Origin: Oligoflexia bacterium
GTDB taxonomy: Bacteria > Bdellovibrionota > UBA1018
Reading direction: 5' to 3'
NCBI GenBank assembly: GCA_903898645.1
Contig: CAIUGE010000047.1
Location: 1 to 32,303 of the forward strand
DNA length: 32,303 nucleotides
In this document: piece after piece, positions 8,653 through 16,534 of the stretch
How positions within the stretch are numbered: the stretch's first letter is position 1
Layout of the letters: each line of letters starts with the position of its first letter
Notes under the pieces: generated by a model
Database searches by the model: none
What the model was told of the DNA's origin: nothing
The model's input: the letters and a program-made list of their open reading frames with translations, nothing else
Program-made: the position numbers and the translations under genes

Positions 8653-9564
8653 ATGCTTGAGATTATTCGACCTGGTACGGAAATTGATTTTGTTGGGCGC
8701 CGACACATATGGATTGGTGTTTCTATTGTTGCTATTTTTGCAACATGCGTTTTACTTGGAACGCGTGGCTTACGCTATGGAATTGATTTTACCGGTGGGG
8801 CAGAGGTTCAAGTAGAGGTAGCGTGGGAAATTGGTGAGCTACGCGATGCACTTGAGAAAGGTGGTCTCAGTGACGTTCGTGTGCAGGAACTTGATAGTAC
8901 TCATGGAAAGCATGCTTACTTGCTGCGATCTCAGGGTGATGAAAGCACTTTGAATCAGGTAGCAAAAAAAGTGGAATCACTTTTGGCACAGAGCAAGCAG
9001 GCGTTTGACATTGTACGTGTGGATGTTGTGGGGCCTGCAGCGGGCAGTAGTTTGAGGACAAGTGGTTTTACGTCGATGCTTATGGCGCTTGGGTGTATTT
9101 TGATTTATGTCACCATGCGTTTTGATGCGCGGTATTCGCCAGGTGCAGTCTTGGCTCTCTTTCATGATTCAATGCTTACTCTTGGTGTTTTTGTGCTCAC
9201 ACAAAAACAGTTTGATCTACAGATCTTGGCAGCACTTTTAGCGTTGATTGGGTACTCAAATAACGATACGATTATTGTTTTTGATCGCGTGCGAGAAACA
9301 ATCCAGCGTTTTCCGCGTCTCAGTATTGAGCAAGCAGTTAATAGAGCTATCAATGAGACCTTGGGTCGAACTGTTCTGACGTCACTGTGTACCTTTTTTA
9401 CTGTCCTCGCTCTTTGGGTTTTTGGAGGCAAGGTTATTGAAGATTTTGCCTTTACCCTGATGGTAGGTATTGTGGTTGGGGCATATTCGTCTATCTTTAT
9501 TGCAAGTTCTCTGGTCATTTATATGACGCATTTTATTTCATGGCAAAAGGGGCGGGTCCGTTGA
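8653..9564 (+). CDS. secF: Protein translocase subunit SecF
   Basis: Partner of SecD in the inner membrane, 303 residues. It has a first helix near 20-38, the SecF signature YGIDFTGGAEVQV, a short periplasmic domain, and five C-terminal helices with ALIGYSNNDTIIVFDRVRE and NETLGRTVLTS. The ATG start is preceded by a G-rich site (GAGGGGGG). Its 3' end overlaps recJ by 25 bases, so the two are probably translated together. Confidence 0.96.
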   Translation: MLEIIRPGTEIDFVGRRHIWIGVSIVAIFATCVLLGTRGLRYGIDFTGGAEVQVEVAWEIGELRDALEKGGLSDVRVQELDSTHGKHAYLLRSQGDESTLNQVAKKVESLLAQSKQAFDIVRVDVVGPAAGSSLRTSGFTSMLMALGCILIYVTMRFDARYSPGAVLALFHDSMLTLGVFVLTQKQFDLQILAALLALIGYSNNDTIIVFDRVRETIQRFPRLSIEQAVNRAINETLGRTVLTSLCTFFTVLALWVFGGKVIEDFAFTLMVGIVVGAYSSIFIASSLVIYMTHFISWQKGRVR

Positions 9565-11255
9565 AGCGACCTTGGCTGTTGCGAGCGCCTTTTGATAGGA
9601 GTGAGATTGATGCATTAGCAAAAGCCTCAAATATATCGCAGCTTGCAGCGCGTATTTGCTGGTTGCGAGGGTACCGGACGGTTGATGCTGTTGAAAAATA
9701 TCTGCGCCCATCGCTTGCTCACCTCTCGTCACCTTGGGTTCTTGATGATATGCACAAGGCAGTTGAGAGGATTTTGCGAGCGCACAGTGAGGCGACACGC
9801 ATCCTTATTTTTGGTGATTATGATGTGGACGGTACAGCGGGCGCGGCACTTTTGGGTAGATTTTTCAAGATCCTAGGTTTTGAACCTCTTGTTTGGCAGC
9901 CGGATCGTTTTTTGGATGGCTATGGACTAGGGCCGCAATTTATCGATCGCGCTCAAGACGCAGGTATTGGACTCATAGTGGCTGTTGATTGTGGGAGTAG
10001 TAGTTTTGAAGCAGCTACCAGGGCACGTGAGCTTGGAATGGATGTCATCGTGCTTGACCACCATGCGCTTGATAAGGGTGTGCCAGATTTTTATGCATGT
10101 GTGAATCCACAGCGGGGGGATTTTTTACGTGAGCTCTGTGGTTGTGGTGTTGCATTCTATTTAGCAATTGCCTTACGACAGCGTTGGCGAGAAAAAGGGC
10201 TTTTTCATAATGGTGAGCCCAACCTCAGGTCATTTTTAGATCTTGTTACTATTGCTACCGCTTGCGACATGGTGCCGCTCCAGGGAGATAATCATATCTT
10301 GGTGCGTACTGGTATGGAAGTGCTCCGTCAGACAGATAAGGTGGGACTTCGGGCCCTGCTTGATCAGGCAGGTGTTTTTGCTGGACAAAAGCAACTGACG
10401 CCCTCGCTGTTAGGTTTTGTCCTTGGGCCGAGGATTAATGCAAGTGGCCGCATGGCTTCGGCGTCAACGGCCTTAGAACTTCTTATGACAGATGATGAAG
10501 TGAGGGCTAAGGAGTTAGCACAAGTGCTTGAGTCACTCAATACTGACAGGATGGTGCTTCAAGATGAGATTTGGAAGGGTGTGCAGCTCAAGCTTGAGCA
10601 AGGTGTACCTGAATTTGGTATAGTCCTTTGGGATGATGCTTGGCATGAAGGCGTTGTAGGGATTGTGGCAAGTCGGATTGTGGATGTGTACCGAAGACCT
10701 GCTATCGTGATCAGTGCTCAAAGTGGGAAGGGGAGCGTGCGATCAGCCATAGGTATTGATGTGCTGGCAGTGCTCGCGCAGCTTGAGGACTATCTTGTGC
10801 AGTATGGCGGGCATAGGTTTGCTGCTGGGGTACGTGTCAAGGACGGTCAGTTGAAGGCTTTTGCTCAGGCGTTCAATGCTGCATGCCAGAGTGCGGAAAG
10901 GCACGCGCATGATGCCCTTCTGGTTGATGGAAAGTGTTCCTATGAAGAGTTATCGCTTGAAGTGCTCTATGAGCTTGAGCGTATGGGTCCTTTTGGGCCT
11001 GGTAATCCTGAGCCTTTGGTCTGTATCGAAGCACGTGCTGAGAGCGTGAAGCTTGTCAAGGAGAGGCATATCCGTATGCAGCTTTTTCAGGGCACACAAT
11101 CACTCTCTGCAATATGGTTCCATGGGAAGGATTATGTAGAGGGTGCTGATGTTTTTGATGGTTCTTGGGCAGGTGTCCCTGAAGTGAATAGATTCCGTGG
11201 AAGAGAAACGCTTTCTTTTCGTATTCGAGACTATAGTAAGGAATTATGGGTATAA
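9540..11255 (+). CDS. recJ: Single-strand-specific 5'-3' exonuclease RecJ
   Basis: DHH-family exonuclease for RecF-pathway recombination and mismatch repair, 571 residues (usual 560-580). The DHH motifs appear in order: FGDYDVDGTAGAAL, VAVDCGSSSF, VLDHHAL, and CGCGVAFYLAIAL. DHHA1-domain sequence GGHRFAAGVRV and the C-terminal OB-like domain with ERMGPFGPGNPEP complete the protein. All metal-binding Asp/His residues are visible. ATG 9540 lies inside the end of secF. The linkage secF-recJ is one reason for suggesting a delta-type proteobacterium. Confidence 0.95.
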   Translation: MAKGAGPLKRPWLLRAPFDRSEIDALAKASNISQLAARICWLRGYRTVDAVEKYLRPSLAHLSSPWVLDDMHKAVERILRAHSEATRILIFGDYDVDGTAGAALLGRFFKILGFEPLVWQPDRFLDGYGLGPQFIDRAQDAGIGLIVAVDCGSSSFEAATRARELGMDVIVLDHHALDKGVPDFYACVNPQRGDFLRELCGCGVAFYLAIALRQRWREKGLFHNGEPNLRSFLDLVTIATACDMVPLQGDNHILVRTGMEVLRQTDKVGLRALLDQAGVFAGQKQLTPSLLGFVLGPRINASGRMASASTALELLMTDDEVRAKELAQVLESLNTDRMVLQDEIWKGVQLKLEQGVPEFGIVLWDDAWHEGVVGIVASRIVDVYRRPAIVISAQSGKGSVRSAIGIDVLAVLAQLEDYLVQYGGHRFAAGVRVKDGQLKAFAQAFNAACQSAERHAHDALLVDGKCSYEELSLEVLYELERMGPFGPGNPEPLVCIEARAESVKLVKERHIRMQLFQGTQSLSAIWFHGKDYVEGADVFDGSWAGVPEVNRFRGRETLSFRIRDYSKELWV

Positions 11256-11665
11256 TTGTGTTCATTATGGCGGTTACCACTCCTCATGTAGAGAAATTCT
11301 TTGCATCTCAGCAGCGGGTATTGACTGAAAAAACTCAGTATTTTTACGAAGAACTCAAGCAGCTCCGTTCACAGCAATCGCAGGTTGAACGTACATTTGA
11401 GCAGGAGGAAAAAAAGGCAAGGCATGTGTTCTTTGCTGCTCATGCAGATGGGCCTATGCAAAGGAGCTATGTGCAGAGTTTTTTGAGGCGACGTGAGCAG
11501 CTGCAAAAAACGCTGCATGAGACTTTGGTTGAGCGCACAGCCCAGCAGCACAAAGCGCTTGAGGTTTTGAAGGCGCAGCTTGCAGAAGATAAACGAGCGT
11601 ATATGGAAGATTTGAATCACGCTTCTGCGCCTGATGTGAAGCGATTTCCTTATTTTCGTGAATAG
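11246..11665 (+). CDS. Coiled-coil protein of unknown function
   Basis: A 139-residue, highly charged, almost wholly helical protein with long heptad-like runs of Glu, Gln, Lys and Leu (about residues 20-120), no signal peptide and no membrane segment. Its size and composition recall FliJ-type or other short coiled-coil chaperones, but I cannot point to a diagnostic motif, so this is only a resemblance. It starts within recJ (10-base overlap) with AAGGA just upstream; ATG 11267 is an alternative start. Its end overlaps the convergent gene by 16 bases. Confidence 0.65.
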   Translation: MGIIVFIMAVTTPHVEKFFASQQRVLTEKTQYFYEELKQLRSQQSQVERTFEQEEKKARHVFFAAHADGPMQRSYVQSFLRRREQLQKTLHETLVERTAQQHKALEVLKAQLAEDKRAYMEDLNHASAPDVKRFPYFRE

Positions 11666-12483
11666 GGAGGCATAAGGTCGAGACTGACCCACAGCGATGC
11701 CCAGCTATTTCTCAGTGTTGGTGGTGTTAGAAAATACGTATTGAGCATAATGCCGAGCCAGAGTATGCGGCTTACATTGAATCCTAGGCCATTTTGGATA
11801 TAAGGTTGTAGAGGGATGTCCCAACCCCATTGCTGTGTGCACCCAATGTGTTCAAAGGGGAAGCTGATCCAGTGTTGTGTCGAGATAGTTTCGGACAGAG
11901 CAAAGCTCGCCCATGCACTTGAAAAGCCATAGAAATCAGCCGATGTGTTAGCGGCGTAGGCATAAGGAAGTGTGATGTCAGTAGTAAATCCATAGGAGAC
12001 AGGCGGGATTCTTTGAATGAGGCTGATACGCCCTCCAACTTCAAAGGCTCGCTTGCGCTCTGTCATGTAGACTGAAATTGGTGGTTGGAAGTAGACGTCG
12101 ATGCTTGATTCTGTGTCTGGCAGTATGAAGCGAAGGGCGAATCGTGGAGGTCTGGGGCTGACGTACCCTGGGGTCGAGACTTCGTTGGATCCTAAGGTCA
12201 ATATGAGTCTTTGGTAGTAAAGAACACGAAGGCGGGGAGCTATTTCATAGTCCATCCAGAAGATCTGGAATGCATTCAGGGGTAAGAAATGGGACCCATC
12301 AGCAAAAGGCATGCTGATGCCATCGTTGTTGGCAATTGCTGGGGTCATGACCTCGGTAAAGCTTCGCATACGAAATTTTTCAAGTGCAAAAAATTCGTGC
12401 ATTGGGATGACGGTTTCTGCTTGTTCGCCCAATTGTGTAGCCCAGGCAGTGCTTATAAGTACTAAATAGATCATAATGTTCAT
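11650..12483 (-). CDS. Exported beta-rich protein, probable outer-membrane barrel, last gene of the kinase operon
   Basis: Starts MNIMIYLVLISTAWA with a likely signal-peptidase site after AWA. The mature part (about 260 residues) is rich in aromatic residues and alternating polar/apolar segments (RFALRFILP, SIDVYFQPPISVYM, LWLGIMLNTYFL), with no hydrophobic helices, as in outer-membrane barrels. It ends LDLMPPYSRK rather than the usual terminal Phe, so barrel insertion is not certain. I do not recognise a family. It lies 37 bases after the third kinase gene on the same strand, which suggests a common transcript and a shared envelope or export role. A TTG 12 bases further upstream is a possible alternative start. 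Confidence 0.72.
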   Translation of the reverse strand: MNIMIYLVLISTAWATQLGEQAETVIPMHEFFALEKFRMRSFTEVMTPAIANNDGISMPFADGSHFLPLNAFQIFWMDYEIAPRLRVLYYQRLILTLGSNEVSTPGYVSPRPPRFALRFILPDTESSIDVYFQPPISVYMTERKRAFEVGGRISLIQRIPPVSYGFTTDITLPYAYAANTSADFYGFSSAWASFALSETISTQHWISFPFEHIGCTQQWGWDIPLQPYIQNGLGFNVSRILWLGIMLNTYFLTPPTLRNSWASLWVSLDLMPPYSRK

Positions 12484-12520
12484 GGACTTGTACAAAAAAT
12501 TGAGCTATCTCGCAAGCGCT

Positions 12521-13744
12521 TTATGTTTCTGGGAAAAGGTATGCATAAAGTTGTTCAGTCGTAGGTCGATTTGACGGAGAGGGGTCAAGGCATTGTGTGA
12601 CAAGTCTCTCAAGGGCGCATTGTTTGTGTGAGGTCTTGCAAGGGGTAGAGGTTCGTGCGAGGAGTTGTTCAAAGCGGTTTTGTGCATACTTAAAAATGCA
12701 AGTGTAAAGAGGCAAGAGTCGTTTTTTTCTTGCTCCGAGATCATCGCTATAAACGATCTGCTCCATATATTGATTACATTCTGTTTGACTTTCACTTACT
12801 TTTTGATCAAAAAGACTTTCGGCTAGAATTGTGCCGTAGGCATAAATATCGCGAGCGTGGAAAAGATTAATGTCTTTTGGTGCATCTTGAAAAGGAGTCC
12901 ATCCATAGCTCATCGTTTCTGGTGCAAGGATATCGACTGCGGATAAGTAAGGTATCCTTTTGTAAGAATTATTAAATAATATTTTTTTATTGTTGAATGA
13001 TATGCTGAAATCAATAATTCGTAATTCCTTTTGTTTATTTTTTATGATATTTATCTCACGCAGATCGTTGTGAACGATTTGCGCTTGCTTGAGTGTAAGG
13101 AGCGCTTCTGCGAGTCGTTGTGCAAAATCGTAGATTTCATAAAAACTTTGTGAGGTGCCATCGTATTTTCTTTTTTTTGTCGGATAGAGATGAGGGATGT
13201 GGATTTGCCTGCCAATTTCTTGCGTCACCAATCTCTTTGCGCGAGGTGTATTGTCTGGAAAGAAATTGATAGCGTAAATTGTGCTCGCGACGATTTTTTT
13301 AAGTGGTTGCTGATCGGTTCTCGCATTTTCAATTTCTTCAAGGATATTGAATTCATGTTCAAGATGGCGCCTGTCTGCCCCTTGCTTAGGGTTGTTGTCA
13401 AGAAAGGCGACCAGGTCCCCTGTTTTTGCTTCTGTATTGAGTGTTGCTCCGTAGTATACTTTTTTATATGCCCCCTCTCCTAGTATTTGAGGGATTGCGA
13501 ATTTGACGACATGAAGAGTTCTGGTCCTATCTGAATGCACAATGATGTGACCTGTAGGTAGCGGGATGGATGTGATTCCAGGGATAGGGTGCTCAAGCAT
13601 GCATTGCAGTTCCTGCAAAGGAGTAGAGAGATATTCCTTTTTTATGTACCTTGATAGAAATGATTTTATCGGAGAGAACATCCTCTCTAGTTCTTTTGGA
13701 GATGGTTGACAAAAAGCCAATGTGATCCATATAATAAAAAGCAT
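12521..13744 (-). CDS. Exported eukaryote-like protein kinase, WNK-like lysine placement
   Basis: A 407-residue kinase-fold protein behind a signal-like N-terminus (MLFIIWITLAFCQP). Kinase elements: glycine loop GEGAYKKVYYG (89-99), in which the third Gly is Lys94; beta-3 VAFL (112-115) with no Lys; a likely alpha-C Glu in HLEHEFNILEE; catalytic loop HNDLREIN with Asp227 and Asn232; DFS instead of DFG (245-247); LAPE (273-276); ARDIYAYG; and NRP near the end. Asp of the catalytic loop and of DFS are kept, so activity is possible. Several Cys pairs in the C-lobe fit a protein folded outside the cytoplasm. Upstream gap to the previous kinase gene is 54 bases and A+T-rich. Substrate unknown. Confidence 0.8.
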   Translation of the reverse strand: MLFIIWITLAFCQPSPKELERMFSPIKSFLSRYIKKEYLSTPLQELQCMLEHPIPGITSIPLPTGHIIVHSDRTRTLHVVKFAIPQILGEGAYKKVYYGATLNTEAKTGDLVAFLDNNPKQGADRRHLEHEFNILEEIENARTDQQPLKKIVASTIYAINFFPDNTPRAKRLVTQEIGRQIHIPHLYPTKKRKYDGTSQSFYEIYDFAQRLAEALLTLKQAQIVHNDLREINIIKNKQKELRIIDFSISFNNKKILFNNSYKRIPYLSAVDILAPETMSYGWTPFQDAPKDINLFHARDIYAYGTILAESLFDQKVSESQTECNQYMEQIVYSDDLGARKKRLLPLYTCIFKYAQNRFEQLLARTSTPCKTSHKQCALERLVTQCLDPSPSNRPTTEQLYAYLFPET

Positions 13745-13798
13745 GCCTAGGTATATACCATAAAAGTATAATTTTCAAGAACTAATGAGGAAAAAATT

Positions 13799-15124
13799 TC
13801 AAAATTGGATCATTTCCAATGCTTGATGGAGGTCTTTTGCTTCTGGACGGCAAATGGGATCAGGGTGGAGGCAGGAGAGAATGATTTTTTCGAAAAGACA
13901 CGCTTGAGGGTCTTGGCGAGTGCTGCATGTTTGTATGCAATTTTCATTGATCTTTTCCCTAATAATATACGCCATTTTTTGCATGCATGTTTGGTAGGCA
14001 GCTGTGTAGGGTCGTTGCGAGTTGGGTGCAAGAGGTATGCAGGCGTCTTGAAGTGTTGCGAGGTTAGTTGGGAAGTAGTGCGACGCAAGCATGATTCCAA
14101 ATGCATAAACGTCACGTGCTTGGATAATGCGTTTAAGGACGTTGGGTCTATCTAGAGGACTTGTTTGGCAATCTGTATATTTTTTTATCTGTTTTTCGGT
14201 ATAGGCGATAAATTCAGGCAAATTCATGGGTACTATTTCTGACATTTCAGGCGCTTCAGTCGTAATGCTTGTTTGGTTTTGAATTTTCTCATAGTTCGAT
14301 GTGTTGACAATATGATGAAGTGAGGAGGAAATTCCAAAATCAATGATTTTAATCTGCAGAGCGTCTGTTGCTAGTATATTTTGCCATTTTAGGTCTCCAT
14401 GCACTATATTGAGGTCATGGATAGCTTTCAATCCATGAGTAATTTGTTTTGCTGTGTTGGTTGCTTCTTTTATGGTAGCGGTAGCTGGAGGCGAGTGTTT
14501 GTCACTGGTGACGATTTGTCGCAAAGATTCGTCGTTCGGTATTGCGGCGCCTGATGCCCATGGATGCTGAGATTCGTAAGGAAAGGCGCATAGTCTTTGA
14601 AATAAAAACGGAAAGTAGTGCGTGCTAGATAGAAGGAATTTTTCTGGAATAAATATGTATGATTCAATAATATTTTTGACGCTTTCAGGATTAATTTTTC
14701 TTTGATCTTCAATAATTCGAATGATCTGTATTTCGTTATTCCATGCATCTTCCGCAGCCTGACTGACTGGCTCCTCAGTATTGCTTATTATGTCGTGAGC
14801 CGCGAGAGGGGCGACTATTTGTTTTGTGCAATTGACAATAAAACCAAGATTGATTTTTTTGTGGGCCCCTTGGCCGAGAAAGGCTTTTCGTATCACGGCA
14901 ATAAACCAATCTCCATGATTAACTGGGTAAAAGAGGGTGATTTCGTTGGTCTTTGTGCGGATAGTGCGAACACGTTTTTCAGTTGGTTGGCGATGATCCG
15001 ATATGGTGCGGGCAATCTCTTGTACATCGGCTTGAAGGTGCTGCCCAACATGGTTTTGAATCTGTTCTGTACATGCATCATAGTGAGCGGAGAGCATGCT
15101 GGTAAAAAAAAGAAGAGAAATCAT
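13799..15124 (-). CDS. Exported eukaryote-like protein kinase with the most complete catalytic motifs
   Basis: A 441-residue protein: signal peptide MISLLFFTSMLSA, about 65 residues of unassigned N-terminal sequence, then a kinase domain. Seen motifs: GQGAHKKINLG (84-94; third Gly replaced by Lys89), IVAPLA (103-108; beta-3 Lys missing), HGDLKWQN (242-249; Asp244, Lys246, Asn249 all present), IDFGIS (261-266), EAPE (290-293), ARDVYAFG, and CRP near the C-terminus. It is the best candidate for an active enzyme of the three. The C-lobe carries a cluster of Cys (MQKMAY region and CIQTC through CLHPDPIC). Its ATG overlaps the TGA of the upstream gene by four bases (ATGA), so the two are translationally coupled. 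Confidence 0.83.
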   Translation of the reverse strand: MISLLFFTSMLSAHYDACTEQIQNHVGQHLQADVQEIARTISDHRQPTEKRVRTIRTKTNEITLFYPVNHGDWFIAVIRKAFLGQGAHKKINLGFIVNCTKQIVAPLAAHDIISNTEEPVSQAAEDAWNNEIQIIRIIEDQRKINPESVKNIIESYIFIPEKFLLSSTHYFPFLFQRLCAFPYESQHPWASGAAIPNDESLRQIVTSDKHSPPATATIKEATNTAKQITHGLKAIHDLNIVHGDLKWQNILATDALQIKIIDFGISSSLHHIVNTSNYEKIQNQTSITTEAPEMSEIVPMNLPEFIAYTEKQIKKYTDCQTSPLDRPNVLKRIIQARDVYAFGIMLASHYFPTNLATLQDACIPLAPNSQRPYTAAYQTCMQKMAYIIREKINENCIQTCSTRQDPQACLFEKIILSCLHPDPICRPEAKDLHQALEMIQF

Positions 15125-16464
15125 GGCTGACTACTTTCTTGGATATGGCGTCGTGATGTAAATTGTTTTTGGATCTCAGTTAGTTTTTTTCGACTACTTG
15201 GTAGGGTACCTGTTGTTTGGTTAATGACTTTTTCTAAAAAGCAGCGTGAGCTTTGAGCGTCGAGAGCGCACACTTCTTTTGCACTTTTTGTCATTATTGT
15301 ATGAATATATTTTGCTTTTTCCATAACGCATTTTTGGGTGTCACACGCATTTCTCATGCTCAGGAGTTTCCATGGGTAGACGAAAGAGGCAACAAGCATG
15401 CCGAATGAATAGCTGTCTCTTAGACGAAAAACTTCACTTGCCATCCTGCGATACTCTAGATTGGTTTTCTTGATTTGATTGCGTTTTCGTTTGTAGTGTA
15501 TTTTATTGTATTCTTGCATCACAAATAGTTGGAGTTTGTAGTAGGTGGTGGCGCTGATAAGAAGACGTTCTGGCGCTTCAAACACATTGTGCATGACTGC
15601 TTGCTCTGAGGTCATGTCTGCGTTGGTGGCCTTTGTGCGCGGGTAGGCATTGTCAAAATGGGAAAGCTTGATGCATTGAGGCACTTTGTCGACATGAGGG
15701 TAGTAGATACTATTGTCCAGGGATGTTTCCTCTTGGTCACATTTTTCACTGACAATAAATGAGTGCCGAGAAATATTGCCGTGATGTACCTCAAGTGCGT
15801 CGAGCACAAGCATGCTCGTCAGTATCTGGCGGGCAATCGATTCTGTGGCGTCAGTTGGTTCTCGTCTGCTCCTTATTTCTTGCCAGAGGATTTCGGGTGT
15901 TATGGGTTCTATGTCGTTTGGTTTTGTGAGAAGGGGGGTGCCTTTCTCGTACATAACGATTGCGCTGCTTGAAGATGGTTCAGGGAACCTGTACATTTTT
16001 GCTATATGTTTCGTAGACGCAGGGTCGGTTTCCTGGAGCTTGTGAAGCTTTTGAATAATGTGATGTGATACTGGTAGAGCTATCTCAGTGCTCTTGATTT
16101 GAGTGCGAAGAAGATCTTGATATATTTTTGGCGTTACGCATGGCACTTCTTTATTTTCGTGTAGTACTATGCAAGCAGCATCACCGGTATGGGCGGCGAA
16201 GGCAAGAGCGAGTTGATCGCCAATTTTATTTTTTTTACCATAGATAACAAGAGGCTCTTTTTTTTGTCTTGTGAGGGTATGGGTAACATTGTCTTCTTGG
16301 AGAAGAGATCGCGAGATATTGAGCCAGGGTGTTTTTCCGTGAATATCTGGGAAAGCATCTTCAAAAAAATATACCAGGAGATCAATTGGTTGTGTGCTAT
16401 GGCGAAGAGACCAGGGGTCCCACGCGCTCAGGGACACATGAGTCAGTAGTGCTAATATCCACAT
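15121..16464 (-). CDS. Exported pseudokinase, first gene of the kinase operon
   Basis: A 447-residue protein with signal peptide MWILALLTHVSLSA and a degenerate kinase fold. By alignment with its downstream neighbour, the HRD/HGD motif reads HHGN (Asp to Asn230), the following Lys and Asn are both Ser, and DFG reads HFD (metal-binding Asp to His269). The fold markers survive: FEAPERL, LRDSYSFGMLVAS, and C-lobe Cys positions shared with the two neighbours. No normal glycine loop is visible (GKKNKIGDQ is the nearest). It is therefore probably a non-catalytic binding or regulatory paralogue. The only plausible start is ATG 16464, only five bases from the -10 element of its promoter. Confidence 0.78.
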   Translation of the reverse strand: MWILALLTHVSLSAWDPWSLRHSTQPIDLLVYFFEDAFPDIHGKTPWLNISRSLLQEDNVTHTLTRQKKEPLVIYGKKNKIGDQLALAFAAHTGDAACIVLHENKEVPCVTPKIYQDLLRTQIKSTEIALPVSHHIIQKLHKLQETDPASTKHIAKMYRFPEPSSSSAIVMYEKGTPLLTKPNDIEPITPEILWQEIRSRREPTDATESIARQILTSMLVLDALEVHHGNISRHSFIVSEKCDQEETSLDNSIYYPHVDKVPQCIKLSHFDNAYPRTKATNADMTSEQAVMHNVFEAPERLLISATTYYKLQLFVMQEYNKIHYKRKRNQIKKTNLEYRRMASEVFRLRDSYSFGMLVASFVYPWKLLSMRNACDTQKCVMEKAKYIHTIMTKSAKEVCALDAQSSRCFLEKVINQTTGTLPSSRKKLTEIQKQFTSRRHIQESSQP

Positions 16465-16469
16465 GGTTT

Positions 16470-16499
16470 TTTATACACTGAAAGATGTAACTTTGTCAA
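16470..16499 (-). promoter_or_regulatory. Sigma-70-type promoter of the exported-kinase operon, probably leaderless
   Basis: Reading the minus strand: TTGACA (16499-16494), 18-base spacer, TATAAA (16475-16470), then AAACC and the ATG at 16464. A start point about six or seven bases after the -10 falls on the initiation codon itself, so the transcript would have no 5' leader and no ribosome-binding site. Both hexamers are close to consensus. Confidence 0.7.
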
Positions 16500-16534
16500 G
16501 TTATGGTGGGAGAAAATGTATTTGACGAACTGTC

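Noticed and set aside
13805-15130. Plus-strand open frames opposite the exported kinases
   Set aside because: They are antisense shadows with no family features; the minus-strand kinase motifs are decisive.
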